Below are positions 8,309 through 17,416 of a DNA stretch of 32,425 nt, piece by piece. Position 1 is the first letter of the stretch. Each line of letters opens with the position of its first letter. Made by a program: the position numbers and the translations under genes. The notes below the pieces were generated by a model that saw only the letters and a list, made by a program, of their open reading frames with translations, did no database searches and was not told the DNA's origin. This DNA comes from Acidobacteriota bacterium (lineage in GTDB: Bacteria; Acidobacteriota; Blastocatellia; RBC074), in assembly GCA_019639255.1 (NCBI GenBank), contig JAHBSF010000064.1, forward strand, positions 1 through 32,425, given 5' to 3'.

Positions 8309-9694
8309 AAGCGCCCCGTCCTTCCACGGTCCCCAGACGGCAACCGTGACACCCGCTCCCTGCAGGTTGAAAAACAGGGTTTCGCCGTCGGGGCTGAAGG
8401 TCGCGCCTGCAAACTCGCTTGCTTCAAAACCGGGCATGATATTGCGGGCAATATCGAATACGCGGCCGTCTCGGGTCAATCCGCGCACGAACTGTTCGCC
8501 GTCCCCGTCCTCGCATATCACCACGCTGCCGCGCGGGCTTACGCAAATGTTGTCGGGGCGGTCGAGTTGCTCGGCGTCCGGGGATTCGAACAGCAGAGTC
8601 AGTATCCCCTCGTTTTTCCCGCGAGGCTCGTACTCCCAGATCTGACCGAGGCGTTTTTCGCCCCCATTGGTAGAGGTGAAAAATATCTTTCCCTGCCCGT
8701 ACCAGCAGCCTTCGAGACGGGAAAATGTCGCGCCGCCGCGTTCGAGCCCCTGTTTGTATACGCTTGAGGGATCGGTTTCGGCGCCGGCCGGGTCGGGATC
8801 CGCAATGTCAACCCACATCACCGAAAGCGGCTCCCCGGCCTTCTGTCCGGTAGATGTGTTGAATGCGGGACGATTCCTTATTGCAAGCATTTGCAGCTTG
8901 CCGCCCGAAGCGAGTTGGCCGCGTTTTTCAGGCAGGAATCGATAAAATCCGGCCTGACCCGTGTCTTCGGTTTCGTAAACGATGCCCGAGCGCGGATCGA
9001 CGGCTATCGCTTCGTGCACGAATCGGCCCATGGCTTTGAGCGGCGCGGCTGCGACCGCAGCGTCGGCTGAAGCCGGGACCTCAAAACAGTATCCGTGCGG
9101 TTTGGCGAACCCGCCGACTTCACGACCGCGTGAATCGGTTCGGCGTGCAGCGCCGAAAATCGTTTCTTCGCACGTTACCCACGATCCCCACGGCGTAGGC
9201 CCCCCCGCACAGTTGTGCAGCGTTCCGCTGAGGCTGACGAAATCGCGCTTGATCGCGCGCGTTTTCGGGTCTATGACGAGCGTTGTTGTACCGCCCGCTG
9301 CAAGCGGATCGTATGCGCTGCCGCCGCCGATTGCGGCGCCCTCTGCGCCAATGCGGTTGTTGATCTCGTGATTACGCACCAGACGCAGTTCCCCCCGAAC
9401 ATTGAATGCCGCCATACCGTCGTGACGCGCAGGCGTGGCATGTCCATCCGACATCTTGTCGCCTTCGCGGCCGATGACCGTGTACTGAAAGCCTTTGGGG
9501 AGTTCCAGTAGTTTTTCACCCGTATTGTTTGATTCAACGGGTTGAATCATTCCATAACCCCCTGCGCCCATATCGGCCCGCAGCGACGCCGAAGCCGCGG
9601 ATGCACGTCGATATGCTACGAGGCTGTTGACGGCAAGCACGGAGCCGGCTGCCAAAGAGGTTTGAATCATGAATCTGCGACGATCGGTTTTCAT
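8306..9694 (-). CDS. PhoX-like (DUF839) Tat-exported protein
   Basis: This 462-residue exported protein has a twin-arginine signal (DRRRFMIQTSLAAGSVLAV). It carries the conserved pattern of the PhoX/DUF839 propeller family: RNHEINN, GGTTTLV, NCAGGPTPWGSWVTCEET, HGYCFEV, RFVHEAIAVDP, RLEGCW, RPDNICVSP and EFAGATFSPDG. Characterised PhoX enzymes are periplasmic phosphatases that use calcium and iron. Many relatives are untested, so phosphatase activity is likely but not certain. A Tat route fits a protein folded around metals before export. It starts 24 bp after the S9 peptidase stop, so the two are probably cotranscribed. Confidence 0.9.
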   Translation of the reverse strand: MKTDRRRFMIQTSLAAGSVLAVNSLVAYRRASAASASLRADMGAGGYGMIQPVESNNTGEKLLELPKGFQYTVIGREGDKMSDGHATPARHDGMAAFNVRGELRLVRNHEINNRIGAEGAAIGGGSAYDPLAAGGTTTLVIDPKTRAIKRDFVSLSGTLHNCAGGPTPWGSWVTCEETIFGAARRTDSRGREVGGFAKPHGYCFEVPASADAAVAAAPLKAMGRFVHEAIAVDPRSGIVYETEDTGQAGFYRFLPEKRGQLASGGKLQMLAIRNRPAFNTSTGQKAGEPLSVMWVDIADPDPAGAETDPSSVYKQGLERGGATFSRLEGCWYGQGKIFFTSTNGGEKRLGQIWEYEPRGKNEGILTLLFESPDAEQLDRPDNICVSPRGSVVICEDGDGEQFVRGLTRDGRVFDIARNIMPGFEASEFAGATFSPDGETLFFNLQGAGVTVAVWGPWKDGAL

Positions 9695-9718
9695 AAATAC
9701 TCTTTACTGTTTTCCGTT

Positions 9719-11866
9719 TCAGCGGCTGCCCCTTCCCGTCGACGCCCCTCCGCCCGGAGCAATGTTTAACCACCGGTCCAGCCACGCGTGCACTTCCTGA
9801 TAAAAGAACCTGCTGTTTTCACCCTTCAGAATCCAGTGGTTTTCATCCGGAAATACGATCAGTTTGCTCGGCACGCGCATGCGTTGAAGCACGCTCCAGT
9901 TTTCGAGCGAATTGTTGAGCGGTACGCGGAAATCCTGTTCGCCGATGGTTACAAGCATCGGCGTCTTGAAATTCTTTGCATAACGGATCGGGTTTTGCTC
10001 GTCCCAGATCCTCCCGCGCTCCCAGTGCGGCCCGCCGTTTGTCCGCTCGCGCGAATAAATGACGTCGCTTGTGCCCCACTGCGATTCCAGATTTACGAGG
10101 CCCGCGTGCGAAATCAGGCATTTGTACCGCGTTGTGGTCGCTTCGAGCCAGTTCGCCAGATGCCCGCCGTAACTTGCGCCGCCCGCCGCCTGCCGGCCTG
10201 CGTCTACAAATTTGTACAGCCTGATAGCTTCATCCGCCGCTTCGTTTATTTCATCGGCGGGACCCTTTAGCGGATCACCCTCGATTTCCTGCGCGAAGCG
10301 TTCGCCGTAACCGGTCGATCCGGTGTAATCGGTCAGCAATACGACATATCCGGGCGCGGCGAGCAGGTGATAATTCCAGCGCGTAAAAAACTGATCGCGC
10401 CACATCGAATGCGGCCCGCCATGAATCAGCACAAACAGCGGATATTTTTTGTTCTCGTCGAAACCGGGCGGCAGCGCAATCAAATTGTGGATTCGTTTGC
10501 CGCGCTTCGACTCAAACCAGAACTCGCGCAGCGGTTGCCAGTCGATTGCGGCAACTCGATCTGCGTTAAAGCCGGAAATCAATGCATGGCGTTTGGCCGC
10601 AATGTCTATGCGCACGACTTCCGCCGGATTGACTGCGCTTTCCCACAACGCTACAAGAACCGGAGACGGTGAACGCGCGGCAACCGACAAGCCGGAATAT
10701 GCGCCCTGTTTCAGTTCGATTTCGGGTTTTACCGCGCCTCCCGAAGCGGGACACGAATAGATGTTTTCGCGCCCCGCATCTTCCGCGGTCAAATAGATCG
10801 TCCTGTTGTCGGGGGATATGCCGAAACTCGATACCGAACGGTCGAATGCGGCGGTCAATACCTGCGGTTTTCCCGCAGCGGGCCAATCGATGCGAGCAAG
10901 CCGCGTGAGGGAGTAAATCTTTTCTCCCTTGACCGAAATCGTGCAGTAAAGCGTGCGTCCGTCGGGGCTGAAGCGGGGCGAGGAATGGCTGTCAGCGCCG
11001 GAAGTCAACTGCTTCGGCTCGCCTCCCGATACGGAAACCTGAAACAGATGATTCGGTGTTTCGGAATACGCCGCCTGATTGCGATTGACCGAGGCCGTGA
11101 AAATTACGGAAGCGCCGTCGGGCGCCCATACTGCCTGAAGTTCTTCGCCGCCCGAAGTCGGAACGCCGGCGAATCCCGGTTGTGCCGCCAGCCGTGCGCC
11201 CGCAAGCAGGTCTTTGGCTTTTGCGCCTGATTCGAGCGACTGTATGAACACGTGGGTTTTTGCGTCATCCAGCCATCGATCCCAGTTGCGGATCGGGAAG
11301 GATTCATAAACGCGCGCCCTGTATTTTCGCGCGCGCCTTTCGGCTGCGGCCTTTCGGTTGGCTTCGTCGTCATCGGCGCCCGGGAATACGCTGCTTGCAA
11401 AAAGTATCGCTCCGCCGTCAGGACGCCACTGAGGCGAGCGCGCGCCGGTTGAAATCGATGTAACGCGCTGCGCTTCACCGCCGCCGGTAATATCGAGCAC
11501 ATATATTTGGCTTGCATCATCGCCTTCGCGTCTTGCGGCGAACGCTATGCGCCGGCCGTCCGGACTCCACACCGCTCCGCTTTCTCCTGCGCGCGTGGAT
11601 GTAAGACGGCGCGGTGCGGCGCTGCCGTCAACGGGTGCAATCCACAGATCCGATACCTGCGCGCTTTCGTCGTAGGCGGGATCGACCACGCTGAAGATTA
11701 CCCATCGCCCGTCCGGGCTCGCAACGGGCGCGCCCACGCGTTTCATAAGCCATACGTCTTCGTGCGTGATCGCCCGCTTTTGCACTGATTGCTGCGCCCC
11801 GGCTGAGTAAACGGCGCTGAATATCAGCAGCGTGCAGAGTGCGGGAATGCGGTAATGGCGCGTCAT
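9719..11866 (-). CDS. S9 family (prolyl oligopeptidase-like) secreted peptidase
   Basis: This 715-residue exported serine peptidase has a signal peptide at about residues 1-24 (ending SAGAQ). An N-terminal seven-bladed-type propeller is built from WD40/TolB-like units such as SPDGRWVIFS, SPDGRRIAFA and SPDGRTLYC. The catalytic domain has HGGPHSMW (oxyanion region), nucleophile Ser565 in GGASYGGH, Asp645 in GEQDFRVPL and His677 in DENHWIL. This is the acylaminoacyl-peptidase/dipeptidyl-peptidase type of layout. It probably cleaves short peptides in the periplasm. ATG 11866 has GGGAG about 9 nt upstream. It is first in a pair with the PhoX-like gene. Confidence 0.93.
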   Translation of the reverse strand: MTRHYRIPALCTLLIFSAVYSAGAQQSVQKRAITHEDVWLMKRVGAPVASPDGRWVIFSVVDPAYDESAQVSDLWIAPVDGSAAPRRLTSTRAGESGAVWSPDGRRIAFAARREGDDASQIYVLDITGGGEAQRVTSISTGARSPQWRPDGGAILFASSVFPGADDDEANRKAAAERRARKYRARVYESFPIRNWDRWLDDAKTHVFIQSLESGAKAKDLLAGARLAAQPGFAGVPTSGGEELQAVWAPDGASVIFTASVNRNQAAYSETPNHLFQVSVSGGEPKQLTSGADSHSSPRFSPDGRTLYCTISVKGEKIYSLTRLARIDWPAAGKPQVLTAAFDRSVSSFGISPDNRTIYLTAEDAGRENIYSCPASGGAVKPEIELKQGAYSGLSVAARSPSPVLVALWESAVNPAEVVRIDIAAKRHALISGFNADRVAAIDWQPLREFWFESKRGKRIHNLIALPPGFDENKKYPLFVLIHGGPHSMWRDQFFTRWNYHLLAAPGYVVLLTDYTGSTGYGERFAQEIEGDPLKGPADEINEAADEAIRLYKFVDAGRQAAGGASYGGHLANWLEATTTRYKCLISHAGLVNLESQWGTSDVIYSRERTNGGPHWERGRIWDEQNPIRYAKNFKTPMLVTIGEQDFRVPLNNSLENWSVLQRMRVPSKLIVFPDENHWILKGENSRFFYQEVHAWLDRWLNIAPGGGASTGRGSR

Positions 11867-11912
11867 GGATTCTACTCCCGGTTAAATCAAACCATCTGAC
11901 ATTGGGGTATAA

Positions 11913-12011
11913 AAGAGAGATAACGGAACATACGAAATAAGACGAAAATTACGGAAATATTCAACTTTTCCGTTCTTTTCGTTTCCTTTCGTATGTTCCG
12001 TTATCTCTCTT
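11913..12011. repeat. Hairpin repeat copy D
   Basis: Edges AAGAGAGAT and ATCTCTCTT, loop TATTCAACTT. It lies 16 nt beyond the stop of the PQQ-type gene (minus strand) and 46 nt upstream of the S9 peptidase start. Both arms carry ACATACG where copies B and G have ACAAACG in both arms. Confidence 0.9.
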
Positions 12012-12027
12012 CCGTTCCCGCGGTTAC

Positions 12028-13293
12028 TCATGCTTTTCTTTTTCCTATGCAGTAGAGGTGGCCTGCGGTGCGAAGGAAGATCTGGCCCTCGGATATCGCA
12101 ACGGAACTCAGGCAGTAATCGTTCATGGCGTTTTCGGCAAGTATTTCGAACTTCTCTCCGGCGCTGAACACCGACGTTACGCCGTCTTCATTCGTGATGT
12201 AGATCTTGCCGTCTGCGAGCACGGGCGACGAGCTGTAGGTGCCGGATTTCAGGCGCTGCTGGCCGTATATTTCCCTGCCCGTACGCGCATCGAGGCAGAA
12301 TACGACGCCGTTATCGCGAACGATATATAGATATTTGCCGTCGGTGACGGGAGTCGGCACATCGGGGCCGTTGTCAAAGCGCCAGGCAACGTGCGTTTTC
12401 GTTACATCGCCGCGCCCGCCCGAGCGCACTGCAAGGTAGGGTTTGTTCTTGCTGCCGGCGAAGACCAGATCTTCGAGAACGAGCGGGGAATTGACGATGC
12501 GGTAATACGGATTATTGTCGGGGTTGAGTCCGTACGCGCGCCAGAGTTCCTTGCCCGTAGCCGGGTCGTGGCCCGTGATGCAGTCGCCGCCGCTGATGAT
12601 GATTTCCGTCTGGTTGCCGCGTTTCAGGAGCGCCGGAGTGATGTAAGAATCGGGAGATTCCTGAATTGCGGGTGTGGGGCGTTCGACGCGCCACTGCGTT
12701 TTGCCGGTTTTGGCCTCTATGCGCAGGATGTAGGACGGGTCGTCGGTTTTCATGCCGTGGAGCACGGGGACGAAAAGCGAGTTGTCGTAAAGCAGCGGCG
12801 ATGAAGCATAGCCCCAGTTGAGTCCGAAGCGGCCGTATTCTTTCTGTATGTCGCGCGCCCAGATTTCCTTGCCGGCAAAATCGAAGCATTTTAGCGAGCC
12901 GGTGCCGGTCATCACCCACACGTTGCGGCCGTCGGTGACGGGCGATGGCGACGACATATTCTGTTTGCGCAGTTTGACGTTGCCCCCGCCGAGCGGTCTT
13001 TTCCACAGCACGTTGCTGTTGCGGCGATCCACGGCCCAGAGGTAGAGGTGATCGTCCTTGTCGGCGACGTTGAGAAAGATCGTCTCGCCCCAGATGATGG
13101 GCGTCGAGCCGCTCCAGGCCGGCAGTTCAAGCTTCCAGGTTACGTTTTCTTCCGGCCCCCATTTTACGGGCAGGTTTTTTTCATTGCTTACACCGTTGAG
13201 CAGCGGTCCGCGCCACTGCGGCCAGTTTTCTGCCGAAACCACGGTGATCGACAACAGGACGAGCGAGGCTGCGAGAGCAGTTTTTCGGCGCAT
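12028..13293 (-). CDS. PQQ-type beta-propeller repeat protein, secreted
   Basis: This 421-residue exported protein has a signal peptide at residues 1-21 (ending VVSA). It has the PQQ_2/PQQ-binding-like propeller pattern: [15 protein letters not shown] at the mature N terminus, then blades such as [35 protein letters not shown] and [16 protein letters not shown]. These resemble quinoprotein dehydrogenase blades, but no dehydrogenase active site or heme motif is visible, so it is more likely a binding or scaffold propeller than an enzyme. AGGAGG about 7 nt upstream of ATG 13293 makes the start secure. It diverges from the sensor kinase gene. Confidence 0.9.
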   Translation of the reverse strand: MRRKTALAASLVLLSITVVSAENWPQWRGPLLNGVSNEKNLPVKWGPEENVTWKLELPAWSGSTPIIWGETIFLNVADKDDHLYLWAVDRRNSNVLWKRPLGGGNVKLRKQNMSSPSPVTDGRNVWVMTGTGSLKCFDFAGKEIWARDIQKEYGRFGLNWGYASSPLLYDNSLFVPVLHGMKTDDPSYILRIEAKTGKTQWRVERPTPAIQESPDSYITPALLKRGNQTEIIISGGDCITGHDPATGKELWRAYGLNPDNNPYYRIVNSPLVLEDLVFAGSKNKPYLAVRSGGRGDVTKTHVAWRFDNGPDVPTPVTDGKYLYIVRDNGVVFCLDARTGREIYGQQRLKSGTYSSSPVLADGKIYITNEDGVTSVFSAGEKFEILAENAMNDYCLSSVAISEGQIFLRTAGHLYCIGKRKA

Positions 13294-13486
13294 GCAAACT
13301 TCCTCCTGAACGTAATGCTTCGACGTTTGAATGCAGTTATGTTAGACCAAATAGGGGGGCCGACGAAAGTAGGGAACCCGGAATAGGAGTTTTCTAATAC
13401 AGGCATTGCTCATGCCGCGATGTTTGATTTAGAGTTCTGCGTCATCGCAAAGGTCCGTTCAATAGTTATAAATTGAGGTCGTATCC

Positions 13487-16400
13487 ATGCCGCGACGGTA
13501 CGGTGCAGGCAGACTGATCGTTTGGCTTTCCTGGCTTTGCATACTGGCGCCAGAAGACATAGCCGCACAGAGCTTCAGCCAGCAGAAAGTATTCGGCCGG
13601 TATCAGCAGGTAGTCTGGACCGAAGAGCATGGGTTGCCGCAGAACACCGTCAGGGCGATTCTGCGTGCGAGCGACGGTTATTTATGGATAGGAACGCTTT
13701 CCGGCGCGGTGCGTTTTGACGGCGTCAGGTTCACGCTATTCAATGGCGCCAATTCGCCGGATTTCAAGGGTAGTTACATCGAGTGGATATTCGAAGACCG
13801 GCAGAAAAATCTCTGGATCGGCGCCGAAAACAGCGGATTGATGCGTTTCAGCGGCGACCGCTTCAGGTCCTGGCCGCTGAAAGACACGCTGCCGCACGAG
13901 AACGTGGTCAATTTATACCAGGATCGCCGCGGAACGTTCTGGGGCGGCACGCACAGAGGACTGCTGCGGTTTGAGGGTGACCGGTTCACGGTCTTCACCA
14001 CTCGCGACGGCTTGCCCCACGATACGATCGAAGATGTAGGCGAGGACCCGGAAGGCAATTTGTGGATCGCTACGGGCGGCGGGTTGAGCCTGTTCAAAGA
14101 CGGACGCTTTACCAACTACACCCAGCGCGACGGGATTCCGGGCGGGGCGGTTCAGGCGCTGGCGTGGGATCGCAGCGGCACGCTCTGGGTTGGGTCCTCA
14201 AGAGGCCTCGCACGGTTCAGGGACGGAAGATTCACTGTCGTCGGCGTTCGCGATGGGTTGTTCGATTTGGAGACGCGCGAACTGCTCTGCGACCGCGAAG
14301 GCAATCTGTGGATAGGGACGCTTGACGGGGGATTGTTCTATCGGCCGGCGGGCGCCGCGGACGACCGACTGCTGCGTTATACGCCGAAAGACGGCCTGCC
14401 GAGTGATCGTATCTCCGCCATTTACCAGGATCCAGACGGCGATATATGGATCGGTCTGAATGGCGGACTGATGCAGTTGCGTACGCCTCGCTTCCAGGTC
14501 TATACGCCGGAGCACGGCTTGGCGAACGACTTCATCTGGACGGTATTTGAAGACTCAAGAGGTGCGGTCTGGGCCGGGACGGCCACGGGTTTGAGCCGGT
14601 TGAGCAACGGGCGATTTACGACATTTACGATTCGGGACGGTCTGTGTCAATCGTCGGCCAATGGGCTCGGCGAAGATTCCGGGGGAAACGTCTGGACGAC
14701 GACGGCGGGTTGCGCCGGAAGATTTAATAACGGCGAATACCGTTATTTCAAAATGAAAGACGGACTGCCGAGCGACAATGCCCGCGTCGTTTACGGCGAT
14801 CGCACCGGACAGGTCTGGATCGGGACCCTCGGCGGCGGGTTGACGCTTTATAGCGAGGGCCGGTTCACAAATTACACCGAACGCGAAGGGCTGCTCGATA
14901 ATGACGTGCGCGTCATTTACGAAGACCGCGCCGGTGCGTTGTGGCTCGGTTGCCGCACCGGGTTCAGCCGTTTTAAGGACGGCCGCTTCACGAACTTTCC
15001 AACCAAAGATCTCATCAAGGGCGGCGGGGGGCGGGCGTTTTACGAAGACCACTCCGGAAACCTGTGGATATACGTACGCGACGGCGGACTGCTGCGCTAC
15101 CGGGACGGCAAATTCACCCCCATTACGACCAGAGACGGGCTTTACGACGCGACGGCATACGCAATACTCCCCGATTCCGACGACGACAGCGGCAATCTCT
15201 GGATGACTTGCGACAGGGGCGTTTTCAGGGTCAGTCTCAAGGATCTGAACGATTTTGCCGATGGAAGAACAAGATCGGTCGTATCGTTCGCCTACGGATT
15301 GACCGATGGCTTGTTGACGCGCGAGTGCAATGGAGGTGCGCCGGGCGCGTGGCGCGCGCGCGACGGCCGGTTATGGTTTGCCACTGCGCACGGCGTGGCG
15401 GTTACAAATCCGAAAAGCCTCAATACCAATCCGCCGCTTGTGGCGATTGAAGGCGCGAGGCTCGAACGCGAACGGCTGCCTTTCGGCGCAGACATCAGGG
15501 TCAATCCGGGGCAGGAGGATCTGGAGATAGATTACACGGGGTTGAGCTGGAGTCGCCCCAAAGAGATTCGCTTTCGGTATCGTCTGATAGGACTTGACCG
15601 CGAATGGGTGGATGCCGGGATGCGACGGACTGCGTATTTTCCGTATCTTCCTCCCGGCGAGTATACCTTCCAGGTAATCGCCGACAACGGCGAGGGCGTA
15701 TGGAATGAAACCGGCTCGAGCTTGAGAATAACCGTGGTCCCGCCTTTTTACAGAACCTGGTGGTTTACCTTATTGGGCTTGGCGCTGGCGTGCGGATTGG
15801 CCGCTGCGTTTTACAAAGTGCGCGTAAACCGGCTGCGGCGTTTGCACGCTCAGCAGGAAGCATTCTCGCGTCGCTTGCTGGAATCTCAGGAATCCGAGCG
15901 CAAGCGGATCGCAGCCGAACTGCACGACAGCATCGGGCAAAATCTGTTGATAATAAAAAACCGCGCTTTGATGGGGCTTGCGCCCGAAAGTATTCCTTCG
16001 CCTACGCGCGAACAACTCGACGACATCTCGGCCATTTCATCGCAGGCAATCGAGGAGGTGCGCGAGATAGCCTTCAATCTTCGGCCTTACCAGATCGATC
16101 GCCTCGGTTTGTCGCGGGCCATTGAAGCTATGGTCAAAAAAGTGGCGGCGTCTTCGGGAATTCGGTTCGAACTGAATGTCGCGCCGCTCAAGGGTCTGTT
16201 TACCAAAGAAGCGGAGATCAGCCTTTACCGAATCGCACAGGAGTGCGTCAACAACATAGTCAAACATTCCGCAGCGACCGACGCCTCCGTTGCAGCAACG
16301 CACCGGAATCAGGCAGTAGAACTGCGTTTTGAAGACAACGGCAAGGGCTTCGTCGTAGAGGACAAGACGACTGATGAAACCGGTAAACAGGGCTTTGGTT

Positions 16401-16525
16401 TGGCCGGAATGGCCGAACGCGTCCGTATTCTGGGCGGAGTCCACCGCGTTGCATCGGCGCCGGGGCGCGGAACGACAATCACAATCACCATCGCGGTTCA
16501 GAACGCTCCTCAGGTTGTCCCATGA
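13487..16525 (+). CDS. Two-component propeller sensor histidine kinase
   Basis: This membrane sensor kinase has 1012 residues. After a signal peptide (about 1-27) come 14 Reg_prop blade motifs (LWIGT, FWGGT, VWAGT, IWIGL and similar), which would form two seven-bladed propellers outside the membrane. A Y_Y_Y domain follows (about 680-755, with RYRLIGLDREWVDAG). One membrane helix (about 757-780) leads to a HisKA_3 domain with phospho-acceptor His813 in AAELHDSIGQ. The C-terminal HATPase_c domain has DNGKGF and GFGLAGMAERV. The ligand is unknown; Bacteroidetes relatives with this layout sense oligosaccharides. GAGGT lies 10 nt upstream of ATG 13487. The stop overlaps the next gene's ATG by 4 nt, so translation is coupled to its regulator. 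Confidence 0.95.
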   Translation: MPRRYGAGRLIVWLSWLCILAPEDIAAQSFSQQKVFGRYQQVVWTEEHGLPQNTVRAILRASDGYLWIGTLSGAVRFDGVRFTLFNGANSPDFKGSYIEWIFEDRQKNLWIGAENSGLMRFSGDRFRSWPLKDTLPHENVVNLYQDRRGTFWGGTHRGLLRFEGDRFTVFTTRDGLPHDTIEDVGEDPEGNLWIATGGGLSLFKDGRFTNYTQRDGIPGGAVQALAWDRSGTLWVGSSRGLARFRDGRFTVVGVRDGLFDLETRELLCDREGNLWIGTLDGGLFYRPAGAADDRLLRYTPKDGLPSDRISAIYQDPDGDIWIGLNGGLMQLRTPRFQVYTPEHGLANDFIWTVFEDSRGAVWAGTATGLSRLSNGRFTTFTIRDGLCQSSANGLGEDSGGNVWTTTAGCAGRFNNGEYRYFKMKDGLPSDNARVVYGDRTGQVWIGTLGGGLTLYSEGRFTNYTEREGLLDNDVRVIYEDRAGALWLGCRTGFSRFKDGRFTNFPTKDLIKGGGGRAFYEDHSGNLWIYVRDGGLLRYRDGKFTPITTRDGLYDATAYAILPDSDDDSGNLWMTCDRGVFRVSLKDLNDFADGRTRSVVSFAYGLTDGLLTRECNGGAPGAWRARDGRLWFATAHGVAVTNPKSLNTNPPLVAIEGARLERERLPFGADIRVNPGQEDLEIDYTGLSWSRPKEIRFRYRLIGLDREWVDAGMRRTAYFPYLPPGEYTFQVIADNGEGVWNETGSSLRITVVPPFYRTWWFTLLGLALACGLAAAFYKVRVNRLRRLHAQQEAFSRRLLESQESERKRIAAELHDSIGQNLLIIKNRALMGLAPESIPSPTREQLDDISAISSQAIEEVREIAFNLRPYQIDRLGLSRAIEAMVKKVAASSGIRFELNVAPLKGLFTKEAEISLYRIAQECVNNIVKHSAATDASVAATHRNQAVELRFEDNGKGFVVEDKTTDETGKQGFGLAGMAERVRILGGVHRVASAPGRGTTITITIAVQNAPQVVP

Positions 16526-17175
16526 AAATCGAAATCAGCATTCTCATCGCCGATGATCATCCTATCTTTCGGCGCGGGCTGCGTCAGGTTATAGAAACCG
16601 ATACTGCGTTGAAGGTAGTCTCAGAGGCTGAAGACGGGGAAACTGCGCTCGCCCTGATCGAGCAGCTCAAGCCCGATGTCGCGTTGCTCGATGTAGATAT
16701 GCCGAAACTCGACGGAATCGATGTAGCGCGTACACTGCGGAAAAAAAGCGCAAATGTCGGCGTAATTTTCCTGACCATGCACAAGGACGAGGATGTATTC
16801 AACGACGCGATGGATGCGGGCGCGCGCGGGTACGTGCTCAAGGATAATGCCGTCACAGACGTGATCAACTGCATACGCGCTGTAGCAGCCGGGCAGCACT
16901 TTGTCAGCCCTCAGCTTACTTCATATCTTTTGAATCGAAACAATCGCGCCGCCTCGCTCGCCAAACAAAAACCCGGCCTTGAACTGTTGACTGGTACCGA
17001 GCGGCGCATACTCCGGCTGATTGCCGAGAACAAGACGAGCCGCCAGATCGCCGATGAGATGTTTGTCAGCGTCAGGACCGTAGAAAATCACCGCGCCAAT
17101 ATGTCGATCAAACTCGATCTGCGCGGCGCGCACGCGCTGCTGAAATTCGCCCTCGAACATAAATCTTCGCTGTAA
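16522..17175 (+). CDS. NarL/FixJ-type response regulator
   Basis: This 217-residue transcription regulator is the cognate partner of the upstream kinase (ATGA overlap). The receiver domain (about 1-120) has acid-pocket Asp11 and Asp12, phospho-acceptor Asp57 in LLDVDMP, Thr85 and Lys107 in YVLKD. The C-terminal LuxR-type helix-turn-helix (about 150-210) contains LTGTERRILRLIAENKTSRQIA and VSVRTVENHRANM. All key residues for phosphorylation and DNA binding are present. An imperfect dyad at 17291-17334, upstream of the next gene, is a candidate target (inference). Confidence 0.95.
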   Translation: MKIEISILIADDHPIFRRGLRQVIETDTALKVVSEAEDGETALALIEQLKPDVALLDVDMPKLDGIDVARTLRKKSANVGVIFLTMHKDEDVFNDAMDAGARGYVLKDNAVTDVINCIRAVAAGQHFVSPQLTSYLLNRNNRAASLAKQKPGLELLTGTERRILRLIAENKTSRQIADEMFVSVRTVENHRANMSIKLDLRGAHALLKFALEHKSSL

Positions 17176-17180
17176 GGGAA

Positions 17181-17274
17181 ACCGCGGAATACGCTGAAAC
17201 CAGGACGAGGATTTCACCGAACAGTCAAAGTACTTATCGCGCCTTCCGCGTCTTTGTTTCGGTGGGCTCCGCGG
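17181..17274. repeat. Degenerate GCGGAA-word hairpin after the regulator gene
   Basis: ACCGCGGA (17181-17188) pairs with TCCGCGG (17268-17274). Inside, TTTCACCGAAC (17212-17222) can pair partly with GTTTCGGTG. It starts 5 nt after the regulator stop. It looks like a decayed relative of the hairpin at 19840-19916. Confidence 0.5.
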
Positions 17275-17290
17275 CTTCTTCTCCCCGCAA

Positions 17291-17334
17291 AATAAGTAGA
17301 ACTACTCAGGCCAAATTAGTAGTAACTGCTTATT
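17291..17334. promoter_or_regulatory. Imperfect dyad, candidate regulator site
   Basis: AATAAGTAGAACTACT is mirrored by AGTAGTAACTGCTTATT across an 11-nt AT-rich spacer. The half-sites match at AATAAG/CTTATT and ACTACT/AGTAGT. It lies 83-126 bp upstream of the surface protein start and directly next to a possible -35, a usual place for a LuxR-type activator. Linking it to the adjacent response regulator is inference. Confidence 0.45.
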
Positions 17335-17361
17335 CATTCCTGCCTGCAATTTTCGGATACT
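17333..17361 (+). promoter_or_regulatory. Weak sigma70-like promoter
   Basis: TTCATT (17333-17338), a 17-nt spacer and GATACT (17356-17361). The poor -35 would fit a promoter that needs an activator bound at the dyad just upstream. Confidence 0.3.
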
Positions 17362-17416
17362 CAGCCGCGTCGAACCGGAATATGGATAAGGACCACCCAT
17401 CAAGGAGATCACGATC

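Noticed and set aside
17176-17416. Small gene in the 241-bp gap before the surface protein
   Set aside because: No frame with a start, ribosome site and reasonable length. The space holds a decayed hairpin repeat, a dyad and a weak promoter.
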